Origin: Mesostigma viride | Lineage: Eukaryota; Streptophyta; Mesostigmatophyceae; Mesostigmatales; Mesostigmataceae | Assembly (NCBI GenBank): GCA_009746045.1 | Contig: RPFO01000115.1 | Coordinates: 740,474 to 804,473, forward strand | DNA: 64,000 bases | Reading direction: 5' to 3' | Part shown: positions 49,158 to 60,170 of the stretch, piece after piece | Numbering within the stretch: position 1 is the first letter of the stretch | Layout of the letters: each line of letters opens with the position of its first letter | Position numbers and translations under genes: made by a program | Notes under the pieces: generated by a model | What the model saw: the letters and a program-made list of their open reading frames with translations, nothing else | Database searches by the model: none | What the model was told of the DNA's origin: nothing

Positions 49158-49519
49158 TGTACTGAATTGCGGCGTGGTCCATCCTCTGTGCCCACGTGTG
49201 TGGTACTTGTGGCATTGTGCATGCAGAGCCAGAGCATCCTGGAAAGAAGGCGAAATATTGATCAGGCTCATTACCCGAGTGAAGCCAGAAGGGCATGTGA
49301 ATGAATGGACATTAATTAATTAATTAATTATCAACATCACTCCGTTGGGAGTAGATGTAGCACATAGCCCTGAGAAGGGGCATATGGCTTTTAATACATT
49401 CTAGGCTACTTCATGCAAGGGTGGGAATGTAAGCTACCCCTGCTCTAGGTGCACCAGGGCACCCGCACCCTCATGGTCTATCACGCTATGCCCGGGTAAG
49501 GGGGGAGCATGCCTGTGAG

Positions 49520-51525
49520 CCACGAAGCCGCGAGCCACGAGCCACGAGGTAGCCATGGCTGTCGGAGCTCATAACTTTCACGTTTGAGCACTGAATTCAG
49601 CTGTGAATATCACAATCGCTTCGTCTTTCTTAGACGCACATGCTGATATAATTTTCCGAAGCTATAACGCACTATACGATGAGCAAACGCCCATCAACGC
49701 AACGCAGCCTGACGGCTGCGCTCGGCAATGAAAATACGTCTGCAGCTTCGGCTGCAGCTCCGCCATCAGGCCCGGCAGGCGGCAGTGACACTAGTCGCGC
49801 ACTGGTAGTCGCCCAGCACCCTCCCGGGCTTCCCGCCTCGCCTTCAGCCTCGCCCGAGCCCAAACGCAGCCGCCCAACCGAACCTAGCTGGTCTGAGTAC
49901 GACTTTGACGTTGACGAGTTATTTTCAACCTTCGACGTCAACAGACCCGGCTATTTCGACAGGGCCGCTATCCGGATCCTGGAGCTTTTGTTTTATGGGT
50001 CGTATGCCTCCCTTTTCGACCTGTGCCAGCGCCTCCAACGCCATAAATGCTTCCGCAGCCAGTCTGACGGCCAGTTCCAGCCTCGTGCACCTGACCTGTC
50101 TGGCTGGACGCGACCGCGCCTTCAGCTTGCCGCCCTCTTTTCCATCCTTCAGCGCAGTGCCATTGACGTCTGGCGCCCCATCCCCCTGACCGAATCTGCC
50201 CTCCTCCTCCACCTCAACGAAGCCCTCTCACAGCACGTGACGCCCCTAGCTGCAGATGTGGCAGCTGTGAGCCGCACGCTGGCTGCTGAGCTCCCCACCA
50301 TCCCCACCGCCACCGCCACCCTCCTCGCCTCCTCCACCGCCACCACCCCCACCTCCGACGCCATCACCGCCCAGCTCCGTGAAATCGACCAGCGTCTTAA
50401 AGACAACGCAATCGCCATCGAGGTCCTGCAGAACACCGCCGGCCTCACCGCCCAGGCGGTGAAGGACATTGCCGCCAAGCCAGCCCCTGCTGGCCTGGCC
50501 GGCGATGCTCCTCCCATCACGACCTGGGCGGACATGCTTAAGCAGCACACCACCTCCACCACCTCCGCCGTCGCAGCACAGCTCCAGCGGCAGACGCTTG
50601 ACCTCCGCGAGGAGGCCGAGCTCGCCAAGCGCAGCCTTAACGTCATTGTCAAGAATCTCAAGATGGAGGAAGGTGAGAATTCCGAGAAGCTTGCACGTGC
50701 TTTTGAGAGAGAAATCCTTGATCGCATGGGCCTTACTGGTGAGATCGAGCTGGCCGCCCACCGCCTTCCCCGCGCGCGGGGTAAGGCAGGGCCGCCCCCG
50801 CTCCTTCTCACCTTTAAGACCCCGGCGGACAAGATTTCTTTTCTCAGACGCCGCAAGCGGCTCGAGAAGACTCTCTTCACCCTTGATGACGACCTGACCC
50901 TGGCGCAGCAACAACGGCGACGGGAGCTATGGCCGACCTACCTCCAGCTCCGGCAGACCAAGGCGGGGCAGCCGGTGTACTGGAAGGGGGCGGCCATCTA
51001 CGTCGGCCACAAGCCCTGGCAGGCGACCCCCGCGGCCCCAGCGACTCCAGACGCCCCAGCTTAGGGGAATACAGCAGTAGTAGTGTAGAATAGATAGACC
51101 GTGGCCATGTACATGTACGCCTCCTAGTCTAGGAGGCGTACATGAGGCCCTATTCCAGCTAAGCCACGCGCTTTATTTAATCATGTACATGTGTGCCTAT
51201 GATGAGCCACACTCCAGATGATGCCTAGCTTTATTTAGTTATGTTGTGCCCATGCAGGGAGTAACTCTCTGCTGAGAGCCCCGCTTTAGCCTTTGTATAG
51301 CTATGCTGATCTTCCCCCCCATGACAGGCTCCCCCTTCGCTGGGCATAGCTTGAAGATCATGGGGATGCACGTGCCCTGGTGCACCTAGAGCAAGGGTCC
51401 TTTACATCCCCACCCTTGCAGGAAGTAGCTTAGGATGTATGATAGGCCATATGCCCCCTCTCACGGGCTATGTGCTACATATACTCCCAACGGAGTTATG
51501 TTACAATTCAATTCAATTCAATTCA
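49520..51525 (+). mobile_element. Intact family A ORF1-only element (2006 bp)
   Basis: Perfect 11-bp repeats ATGCCTGTGAG lie at 49509-49519 and 51526-51536. It starts with CCACGAAGCCGCGAGCCACG and a leader that other copies share (GGAGCTCATAACTTTCACGT). ORF1 follows, then a 3' UTR, ATGTGCTACATA, the stem-loop CTCC-CAAC-GGAG and an (AATTC)n tail. Nothing else is encoded. Clean ends and an intact ORF suggest recent movement. Confidence 0.92.
49679..51064 (+). CDS. ORF1-like RNA-binding protein of family A element (intact, 461 aa)
   Basis: Layout: variable Ala/Ser/Pro N-terminus (1-70; STQRSLTAALGNEN, SASPEPKRSR), a middle region with aromatic-rich helices (70-200), and a probable coiled coil with AQLREIDQRLKDNAIAIEVL (about 230-260). 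Then TWADMLKQH, a charged helix, RRM-like NVIVKNLKMEEGENSE (about 320) and a basic C-terminal domain with FLRRRKRLEKTLF, DDLTLAQQQRRRELWPTYL and YWKGAAIYVGHKPW. The RRM-plus-CTD pattern resembles L1 ORF1p, a trimeric RNA chaperone. The protein probably binds element RNA. No RT domain is present in the element. The start is the first ATG after the leader and matches the other copies. Confidence 0.85.
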   Translation: MSKRPSTQRSLTAALGNENTSAASAAAPPSGPAGGSDTSRALVVAQHPPGLPASPSASPEPKRSRPTEPSWSEYDFDVDELFSTFDVNRPGYFDRAAIRILELLFYGSYASLFDLCQRLQRHKCFRSQSDGQFQPRAPDLSGWTRPRLQLAALFSILQRSAIDVWRPIPLTESALLLHLNEALSQHVTPLAADVAAVSRTLAAELPTIPTATATLLASSTATTPTSDAITAQLREIDQRLKDNAIAIEVLQNTAGLTAQAVKDIAAKPAPAGLAGDAPPITTWADMLKQHTTSTTSAVAAQLQRQTLDLREEAELAKRSLNVIVKNLKMEEGENSEKLARAFEREILDRMGLTGEIELAAHRLPRARGKAGPPPLLLTFKTPADKISFLRRRKRLEKTLFTLDDDLTLAQQQRRRELWPTYLQLRQTKAGQPVYWKGAAIYVGHKPWQATPAAPATPDAPA

Positions 51526-51565
51526 ATGCCTGTGAGGGGAAAGATCATCATGGCTATACAAAAAC

Positions 51566-52256
51566 CCGCGACATCGACCAGCGTCTTAAGGATAACGCCA
51601 TCGCTATCGAGGTTCTGCAGAACACCGCAGGCCTCACCGCCCAGGCGGTGAAGGACATTGCCGCCAAGCCAGCCCCGGCTGGCCTGGCCGGCGATGCTCC
51701 TCCCATCACCACCTGGGCGGACATGCTTAAGCAACACACCACCTCCACCACCTCCGCCGTCGCAGCCCAGCTTCAACGGCAGACGCTTGACCTCCGCGAG
51801 GAGGCCGAGCTCGCCAAGCGCAGCCTCAACGTTCGTCATTGTCAAGAATCTCAAGATGGAGGAAGGTGAGAATTCCGAGAAGCTTGCGCGTGCTTTTGAG
51901 AGAGAAATCCTTGATCGCATGGGCCTTACTGGTGAGATCGAGCTGGCCGCCCACCGCCTTCCCCGCGCGCGGGGTAAGGCAGGGCCGCCCCCGCTCCTTC
52001 TCACCTTTAAGACCCCGGCGGACAAGATTTCTTTTCTCAGACGCCGCAAGCGGCTCGAGAAGACTCTCTTCACCCTTGATGACGACTTGACCCTGGCGCA
52101 GCAACAACGGCGACGGGAGCTATGGCCAACCTACCTCCAGCTCCGGCAGACCAAGGCGGGGCAGCCGGTGTACTGGAAGGGGGCGGCCATCTACGTCGGC
52201 CACAAGCCCTGGCAGGCAACCCCCGCGGCCCCAGCGACTCCAGACGCCCCAGCTTA
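51566..52256 (+). pseudogene. Family A ORF1 3' half (5'-truncated, frameshifted)
   Basis: Nearly identical to the 3' half of the intact ORF1 at 49679-51064 but begins mid-gene (DIDQRLKDNAIAIEVL). A 4-base insertion near 51835 (AACGTTCGTCATT against AACGTCATT) breaks the frame. After it the frame continues to the same C-terminus and stop. It is the inverted part of the twin-primed copy. Confidence 0.9.
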
Positions 52257-52689
52257 GGGGAATACAGCAGTAGTAGTGTAGAATAGATAGACCGTGGCCA
52301 TGTACATGTACGCCTCCTAGAGGCCCTATTCCAGCTAAGCCACGCGCTTTATGTAATCATGTACATGTGTGCCTATGATGAGCCACACTCCAGACGATGC
52401 CTAGTTTTATTTAGTAATGCTGTGCCCATGCAGAGAGCTGCTCTCTGCTGAGATGCCACGCTCTAGTTTTTGTATAGCCATGATGAATGGACATTGCCTG
52501 GCCTTATTTTCCATACATAAAGTTACCAATTTTACACTTCTCTGCGTATCAAACCCCAGCGTGAACCCAACCTAAGCAAACCCAAGCTAGGCATGAATGA
52601 CTGTACTTAATTAAATCGTATATCATCAATTGATATACGCATGATTGATATACGCATCCATTGATGCCTCATCAATGGAGGCATCACCA

Positions 52690-52870
52690 ATATATCAAAG
52701 AGACAATGCATTATATATCAAGGAGACAACCAGCGCAGGCCGGAAATCGGGAGAATCCGGACCATGGTAGCTCGAGCCTGCCGTTATGATCTTGTCCTCG
52801 TTTTTGAGTCGTTCAGGATGATGAATATGCATGAATGGAGATGGAAATGTGTAGCCTTGTGTATTGAAAT
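52690..52870 (+). repeat. SINE-like repeat R1
   Basis: A good R1 copy starting ATATATCAAGGAGACAACCA, with A-box-like TGGTAGCTCGAGCC and downstream TCGTTCAGGATGATG. It is preceded by A/T-rich ATATATCAA repeats. Confidence 0.7.
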
Positions 52871-52887
52871 AATTATGGCTATCTTAC

Positions 52888-53015
52888 GTGTACATGGAGC
52901 CAGTTCGATTCCGGTCGGATTCATTTGCAGATCGCGTTTTCCGCGTTTTCCGCGGACCGGCACTGAACGCAAATGGTTTTCACCTTTGCGGCGTGCCAAA
53001 TCAGAATATGGAGCG
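52888..53015 (+). repeat. tRNA-derived SINE-like repeat R2
   Basis: Carries CAGTTCGATTCCGGTCGGAT (B box/tRNA 3' end) and the shared tail CACTGAACGCAAATGG. It is the plus-strand partner of 13395-13560 but lacks the 5' tRNA-like half. Confidence 0.55.
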
Positions 53016-53036
53016 ACTAGATGATGACTGATTATA

Positions 53037-53290
53037 TATTCATTCTCTTGCTATATTGCTTGAGGATGCAAGGCTTCTGGGATTATCTGTACTCCGCGCC
53101 TGTACATGACAGCTAGACAAGGAGAAATGGGCTGCCGTCTGCGATATAAGCACCTTCCTGCACATGGGGCATGCTCCTGTTTTCTCCGGCCACAGGCCCC
53201 GCAGCCCATTGGTAGAATGCAGGGTATCTAAGTCCGCAGGTGGAGGTTATTGCCCCTGAGGATAGCCGTTATGTACTAGTAACTTTACAG
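53037..53290 (+). pseudogene. LINE RT C-terminus relic
   Basis: Reads LLGLSVLRA ... DKEKWAAVCD ... GHAPVFSG ... PEDSRYV with stops and a frameshift. This matches the tail of the LINE ORF at 57938-58207 in the opposite orientation. Confidence 0.7.
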
Positions 53291-53299
53291 CCTCATCTG

Positions 53300-56200
53300 C
53301 CATTTCAGTAGAGGCCGGACAGCTCACATCACCTAAAAACGGCCTTTTTTGTTACATGGGGTCATATCTCCCACACATATAGTCAGATCGGGGTGCCTTT
53401 CTGGACTTAAGGTCCCCCTAGGACCCTGTTCACATCACATAAATTGGGGGGCCAACTGACCTATTTTTAGCATCAAACCGTGACGTGGAAAAGTGCAAAA
53501 AACGATGTTTTCCAGGCATAAGGAGGCATAGCAGCCACACACAAGTAGTAAATGTTGTCCAATTCAGCTGGAAATGGTCATGCTTATTAATTTATATCCA
53601 AAGACAAAAACCGCCCTTAAGTATGCAATGTAGGACCAAACTATGTGCTATAATTCTGGCATACATGAGCCAAAACACCGTTTTAGTGCATTATTTTCAA
53701 ACTTATGAAGCCCCTGCCAGCACATATGCGGCCCAATCATGCCAGAATTCGTCACATTAATAGCACAATACTTGAATTTACACTAGAACACAAGTTGGAC
53801 ATATTAGGACCACTGCCGGCCCACTAAAAGTGACGGATGCAAGCAGAAATAGAGCGATTTTTGCAAAAATACTCCATATTCTGCGCCATTGTCTTGGAAA
53901 ACTTTGCATTCTTCACTCAATTATCGTCATGGCTGTCATGGGATTCATATACATGCCACTGGGGCTGGATACATTAGCCAACACAGACTAAAAAAGCGAT
54001 CATCAAGGGATAAAATCACCATCAATCACAGTAGATGCTGGCATTCGGAACAAGCACCATAGTGCCTACAAGCCTCAAGAAGGGGAGCTTGGCTGACCAG
54101 TCGTGCCTGTCGGCTGACCAGTCTCTTTTCTAAACGGGCCCCGCTCGGCAGCACACACAATCTCCTTTGCAGTACTTGGCCCACTCTGCTGGGCACCCCT
54201 GCTGTGCGTGTCTTATAGCAGCTAATCCAAATATATATCTGCCAGGTGCCTCTCTGCTACATGGAAATACAAAGCGCAATCAAGGACAGCAGTGGCTTGG
54301 GCTGCTATTCAATTGAGCTCAGCACCTAGCTGCTGTACAACATAATTCTGCATCAGTGCCTGTCCTAATTGCGCCCCCCCGCCCCCTTGCCATCATCGTC
54401 ATGCTCATCATAGTCTTTGGAACGTGCACTGAACTCCAACCCTTGGACAGTCCATAGGTCATTAAGAATCTGTGCATGTAATGCTAGCTCTTCTCAGTTG
54501 AACTCATCTACCACCCTCTCATGGTCGTGTCATCTCTCATGTAATCCACCTAGGTTTATCGTGGCCACTGATCTTTCAGCCCCTCCTGACATCAAAATCT
54601 GGGCAAACACACTGTTGACATCGCCCTTCCGTTTTTGCCTGCATGGCTCCTCATGTTTACCCTTATCTCATCCCTCAACACACCTAGAACTGTCTATTCA
54701 TCCCCCTTGCATAGGCGGTGCATAACTGCGGCATGATGGGGGCTTGCCAAAAATAGGTGTAAAATGCATGGGATGGCACGGGGAGGCTCACACTCATCGT
54801 TTACAATCACACTCATGTGCTAACAGTGTCCCTCTCTGCTTTTGACACTGCATGCACATGCATTTCCTACCGGCTATATCAAGCCTTTAGTGTGGTTTGG
54901 TGCATCAAGAGAAATGGCAGGTCAGCTGAGTGCATCAGACCACATTTGTGTTAAGTGTACGCTTGCAACGCTGTTTGCCCACCGCATGGAGCTCCCCTTT
55001 CGGACAGTGGCGCAAGTAGCACTTACACCTTACTCCCAGCCGCTCACCCTGCCCATGCTAGCAACAAGAACAAATGCATGGTCCCCATCCCAACGTAAGG
55101 TGCATCACATGGATGGCCCTGCCATCACCTAGCAGTGTGCCACCCCTCTCCACCTCAACCTACTCTGAAATGCCAGGGCCCCAACAAACCTTTCAAGACA
55201 TGGCACTCCTCAAAGAAGGCAACCCCTCAAAGAAGGCGAGGCAGTTTAGGTCTAGGGGGGCTTTGGGTAAGTTAAAAGATGATAGAGTTCACTAACACAG
55301 GCCACGGCAACGACAACCTGCCTCACCCGCTGCATCCATACATCACAAGCCATAAACTGCACAGCCTCGCATGATTGCCTAAGGGTCACGTGATCCAAGG
55401 TGCCCTTCAGGCTCACCCCAGCACACCGGCCCATCCTCACCACCCCACTGGTCATAGTCATCTACAGTGGCATCAAACTCCTCTAGGACAGAGTGCAGTA
55501 AAGGCAACATAGACGTCCTGACACAATTGAATAAGAACGTGGCTGCTACCTACTGCCCTTAATAAAAAATGTCCATGGCTTGCACAAATACGCATTCAAT
55601 TCTTCAAGCAAGCATGCTAACACCTTCACAGCACATCCCAAGGTTTATATCCATCGAGCTTTGTCAACAAGCATGACTTCCTGATGCAAACTTAGCTGTC
55701 AAGCTAGGAGGAGGAAAGCTAGGTAAAGAGGTGAGATAGACCCCCCCACAGCACCTTCCTGCACCAAAACCATGACAATATCATCCAGAGCTTGCTAAAT
55801 ACGTACAGCTAGCCGGTAGCGGGCGACCTTGCAGTCCAGGTTCAGCGCGAACATCTCGTGTCAGCACCCGGCGGAGATGGCGGACGCGAACCCACAATGC
55901 TATAAAAGCGAGTCATAAGACTATTTCGGGGAGCGGTGAACGGCTTGGAACACCGAAGGTATGCCGCGACAAAAGCCTGAAGTTTTTCTCGGAAATACAC
56001 GCCTGGATGTGGATTAGGGCACCGTTGTCGTGCTTGTGCTTGCGTTGCGAGCAGGCAACCAGTGTTTCTTGCAGTGTCGAGCAGTAACAGATGGTGGCGC
56101 GAGAGCAATATGTGACTTTTAAATCATGGCTACACAGCTTACACCTCCGCAGGCATGTTGGAACAAGCCCCGCCATGCCGTGAGCCGAAAAAAAGGAAGA

Positions 56201-56870
56201 AACGCATCAAGCAAGGACGGTCGTAAACGTCACTGAAAACAGCAAAATCTGACCTGCCGGCAGGTAATGCGACAGCCTGGAAAATGTGATTCGTTTCTCG
56301 AAAAACTGATTAGCGCTCGTGAAAGTAGACTTGAAGCCCATTCGGATTCCACCTTTTGGGAATTGTGAGCTTCCAACAAAAAAGTTTCCCCCACAATTAA
56401 TAAACATGCATTTTCGCTGCCAATTCCAGATCTGGCCGACACAAAAAATCAGCGTCTCAGTTTGCGAATTATTTTGACGCATGAACATACGCGAATAATA
56501 TCTACCATGCATCATCGCAAAGCAGGAGAGTTTACGCGTCGTTTGCATCCATCGCAGCGACTTAACATGCATAATGGACTTTTGACTGATATTCCGGCGG
56601 ACATAGGGTCGACAGCCATGCGAGGTGGAATTTTTCTGGTCCCGTCGTCCTCAACGCGACGCGTTCGCGCCAAAATTCCCAGGATCTCGTGTAACCGGAC
56701 GGACCGATTTTAGGTGATGTGTTGCAGATGAGGATTATATGATCCCCCCCTAGTGACTATATGGTTGGGGCATGATGCAGACGATATTTGTAACTTTCGT
56801 GCAATTATTTTTCTAATGAGATTAGCATATAGTCATCCGTGGCATACCCATGGCGGCGGGCGCGGTCACG
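53300..56870. other. Gene-poor region, no gene recognised
   Basis: I found no convincing exon series on either strand. The start (CACATCACCTAAAAACGGCC, 53320) resembles 61610-61650 (CACAACACCTTGAAATGGCC), so both may begin the same unidentified repeat. ORFs at 54417-54725, 54842-55132 and 56207-56572 lack recognisable motifs. Confidence 0.5.
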
Positions 56871-56879
56871 GTCATCGCG

Positions 56880-57341
56880 TGCTTCCGCTCCCGGCGACGG
56901 CGTTGGGCTTCCATCTCCTGCAGCTTTGCAGTTTATTGTGGCAATTGGCATCCGAGCTAGACTCGCCTAGGCCTAGGTGGTCGCTGATCGTCGCAATAGG
57001 TCCACGTAGGAGTGCGGCGAGACGTACTCATGCAAGAGGCTGGGCTGCCAGCTGCCGGCGCTGGGTGCGCTGGGCAGCGATGGTGGCCGTCCATGCGCTG
57101 CAATCCGGCCGCCCGGGACCTGCGCGGCCCAGGAGCTAGGGCCTCGGTATGTTTGGGCGGTGATGGCGTCGAGCTTCTTCGTGTACGAGTTTATTTCTGT
57201 GTTGTACATAGTTAGTTGTACCTGGTACCTTGACACTTGCCGGTCCAGTGCTGCCAGGCTTGATCCTTGCATGCGTGCCCGTGTAGGATTCTTAATAATA
57301 TTGTCTTGCTGGTTCTTCTTTTCAGGGTTTAGTTTCCTCAA
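56880..57341 (-). pseudogene. Family B ORF1 coiled-coil relic
   Basis: The minus-strand peptide SLAALDRQVSRYQVQLTMYN ... KLDAITAQT ... WAAQVPG has the heptad-like, Gln-rich look of an ORF1 coiled coil. It shares DAIxAQ...AAQVP with the relic at 59930-60130. No ends or tail are seen. Confidence 0.45.
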
Positions 57342-57475
57342 ACATGAACATTATATGCCATTCTCACATCCTAGCCTTAGCTTAGCCCAGCTCGGCGTAC
57401 AGCCAGCCATGCTATGTCTCTTTGATGCTATGTCCTTCATGCTATGCTTCACGGCTTGCCCACGCCCCTTGTTAT

Positions 57476-57600
57476 CAAGGAGACAACCAGCGCAGGCCAG
57501 AAATCGGGAGAATCTGGACCATGGTAGCTCGAGCCTGCCGTTATCTTGTCCGCGTGTTCGAGTCGTTCAGGATGATGAAGATGAATGGTGATGTTTGATA
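57476..57600 (+). repeat. SINE-like repeat R1
   Basis: R1 copy with A-box-like TGGTAGCTCGAGCCTG and a clear B-box-like GTGTTCGAGTC about 35 nt further on. Confidence 0.72.
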
Positions 57601-57615
57601 TGATAATGTGTTGTT

Positions 57616-57800
57616 ATGATAATAATGCTCGGACGGGTCTTATTGCACCCACAGAACTTGCCGGATCGTCTATCGCCGGCGTCCGATTACTGCTGTGGCA
57701 TGCCGGCCTAGGATGCCTCTGGCATGAATTGAGAACTTTAGGGGGTCTCTGCCCTTTAATTCTTCCGTTGTGCACGTACATTAATTAATTAACTCGTGCT
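57616..57800 (+). mobile_element. Family B 3' UTR fragment with tail
   Basis: The plus-strand match to the family B 3' UTR (GGGTCTTATTGCACCCACAG, GCCGGATCGTCTATCGCCGG) ends in (TTAA)n at 57779-57791. It is followed by CTCGTGCTCCCGTT, the start of an oppositely oriented family B end cut off after the first stem strand. Confidence 0.6.
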
Positions 57801-57805
57801 CCCGT

Positions 57806-57920
57806 TAAGTAAGTAAGTAAGTACTTGCGTGTCATGCGCAAAGGCATGCCACGGAGTACTATGCTAATCTCATTAGAAAAATAATTACACAAAAGTTTAG
57901 ACAAATATCGTCTGCATCAT
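57806..57920. repeat. Short (TAAG)n plus dispersed flank
   Basis: Four TAAG units and TACTTGCGTGTCATG...; the 80-bp flank matches 11995-12085 apart from a 13-base insertion. Confidence 0.85.
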
Positions 57921-57937
57921 CCCCCAACCGTTAAGCA

Positions 57938-58683
57938 CTAGATGGGGATGTAATCCTCATCCGAGCTGTCCTCTACTGTAATGGCAGACGAGGCGGTAGT
58001 GTAGCGGCTATCCTCAGGATCAATAACCTCCACCTGCGGACTTCTACCCTGGCTAGCAACGGGCCGCGGGGCCCGTGGGGAGAAAACAGGAGCATACCCC
58101 TCGGGGAGGTGCTTATCGCAGATGGCAGCCCATTTCTCCTTGTCAATCATGCGGGCGCGGAGTACGGATAGTCCCAGAAGCCCTGCATCTTCAAGCAGGT
58201 GTGTCACATAGGTCCGGGTCGCGCCGCGCCGGTGCCCGGCGCGCGCAAGTTTGCCAGTGGGTTGCGATGGGACAAGGGGACCCTGCCATAGGAGGAGGTG
58301 TCTACCTGGTTGGCCCGTCAGGCCGGGCCCACATCGGTATTCACCTGGTCTGTGCGGGCAAGATGGCCGGCAAAGAGGAGGCGGCGGTGTCGGATGGTAT
58401 GGGTGACAAGAGGGAGCTCGCAGTAGAGCTCGGCCCGGGTGCGGCGTTCTTGGTAGCGGACGCCGAGGATATGACGGAGCATTCGAGTGACGGTGCCGTC
58501 AAGCTGCTGGCTCAGCGCCTGGTCCAGGGTCCACGCCTCGCAGCCATAAAGGAGGATGCTGAGGACAAGGGCCTTGAACAGAATGCGCTTGCGTCGCTCA
58601 CTCAGGTAGCGACAGGTCCAGAACCTGTCGAGGCGGCGGAGGGCCGCCCAGGCCTGTGCTCCCGTTGGGGAGTCACGGAGCAT
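57938..58683 (-). pseudogene. LINE reverse transcriptase C-terminal part
   Basis: The frame ending near 58318 has LDRFWTCRYLSERRKRILFK, LVLSILLYGCEAWTLDQAL, QLDGTVTRMLRHILGV and HRRLLFAGHLARTDQ. This is the segment that follows the RT palm in many LINEs (YGCEAW and GHLAR hallmarks). After a frameshift, 58207-57938 gives THLLEDAGL, DKEKWAAICDKHLPEGY and an acidic end, DSSDEDYIPI. The catalytic RT core is missing. At the 5' side it joins directly to a family B stem-loop sequence (58664-58690), with no tail between. Confidence 0.8.
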
Positions 58684-58740
58684 GCACCGGAACTCGTGCT
58701 TTTAATCCCTGTGTGTGCACAACAGGAAGAAAGAGCATAG

Positions 58741-58825
58741 ACATTTTTCCTTCCTTCAAGTAATTAATTAATTAATTAATTAACATTTTTCCTTCCTTCA
58801 AGTAATTAATTAATTAATTAAATAT
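58741..58825. repeat. Duplicated 20-bp site with (TTAA)n tails
   Basis: ACATTTTTCCTTCCTTCAAG occurs at 58741-58760 and 58783-58802. Each copy is followed by a TAAT/TTAA run (58761-58782 and 58803-58821). Confidence 0.9.
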
Positions 58826-60170
58826 TAAACTCACGTGCTCCCGTTGGAGAGTCGGCGGAGCACCGGAATCTCCCTCATGCCAGAGGCATGCCACAGCAGC
58901 AATCGGACACCGGCGATAGACGATCCGGCAAGTTCCGTGGGTGCAATGAGACCCGCGTGTGAGCATATACCATGAAACAACAAGGAGCGTGGGCAAGTAA
59001 GCTGATCATAGCAAGGACGTAGCATGGCTGTACATACAACAAGGGCTATTAAAGCTAGGGCTATGGCCGGCTCTTGGCCCCAGTGGTTGTGTACCGTGCG
59101 TTAGCGGTGCATGTGACTACGGTATGGTGGCTCGGCTATATAGGCAAACATTCTAGGCCGGCATGGCTGCCATGGCGGCAGCACTTGACTGATTGACTAC
59201 CAATGATAACATTTTACAACAACAGCTAGGGCTATTCATTTTACGACTATAGCTAGGGCTACTCTAGCCCGCTGGGGGCGTCCACATCTTGTGGTTGACG
59301 GATCGGCATCACCTGGGTCCCCGCCCTTGATCTCCAGCACATGCACCTTGGGCCTCTGGGCCGGGAGTGGGGGAGGCCAGCTAGTGCTTGCGGAGGAGGA
59401 ATTCAGGCCACAGGTCGCATCGCTGCTGCTGCTGAGCGGGGGTCAGGTCGTCGTCCAGCGTCCAGGTGAGTGACCGGTCGTGCAACCTCTTGCGTCGACG
59501 AGAAAAGAACCGCTGCACTTATCCTCAGCAGGGGCCGAGGGGAAGGTGAGCAGGAATGATGGGGGGGCCGCCTTGTCCTGTGAGTGGGGAAGGCGCGGTG
59601 GCACCCGCCTAGTTCTGGCTCACCTACCAGGCCGATGAGGGTAATAAGTAGCTGGTCCTTGAGCTCGTCGGCAAGGGCCCGGGTGGTTGACGACTGACGT
59701 CTCACCCATGCATGGCTTCTAGGCCCATGATGGAGGGTAAGAAACTAGTCAGTCCTTGAGCTCGATGGCAAGTGTGGTTGACGTCTTACCTGGCTTCTGG
59801 GGGAAACGACGCAGCACCGGCACTCGGCATTCGATCGCGGCGAGCGCGGTAGGTGGCCTCCCGTTGTTTAGCCTGGCGAAGGTCCTCAAGCTCCTGGAGT
59901 TTCGTAGCAATGGTGTCGGACGTCTGTGGTCGAGGCGGTCGCTGACCGCAGAAGGTCCGCGTAGTGAGTGCGGCGAGAGGCTATCATATAGATTCTGCCG
60001 GCCGGCCCCGGGTGGGCTGGGCTGCAATCGGTGGCCGTCTGCGCTGCCAATCGCCGGGACCTGCGCAGCCAGGGCGTCGGTTTGGACGGTGATGGATTCT
60101 AGCTTCTCAACTCGTGAGCAGGCCGCACTAATTGCCCTCCACCTGATTTAGGAGACAAGTGCAGCATGCG
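58803..60170 (-). mobile_element. Family B ORF1 element (copy B1), degraded
   Basis: Minus strand: tail 58803-58821, stem GTGCTCC...GGAGCAC at 58835-58863, and a 3' UTR. The ORF1 relic (about 59290-60170) has the DDLTPAQQQQRCDLWPEFL-type C-terminus near 59390-59470 and short frame pieces upstream (ELKDQLLITLIGLV; DALAAQVP). Many frameshifts. Confidence 0.65.

Larger units (their letters stand above)
49314..52482 (-). mobile_element. Twin-primed (internally inverted) family A insertion
   Basis: Perfect 13-bp repeats ATGAATGGACATT lie at 49301-49313 and 52483-52495. From the left come the (TTAA)n tail, hairpin and 3' UTR in minus orientation. From about 51566 onward the ORF1 3' half and 3' UTR run in plus orientation. 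The two parts meet in the same UTR phrase (TTTGTATAGCCATGATGA). An inverted 5' portion with its join inside the element is the mark of twin priming known from L1. The intact copy at 49520-51525 was inserted into it later. Confidence 0.85.

Noticed and set aside
54417-55295. A possible gene around 54.4-55.3 kb
   Set aside because: The ORFs have no recognisable motif, no consistent splice phases and no composition bias like the real exons.
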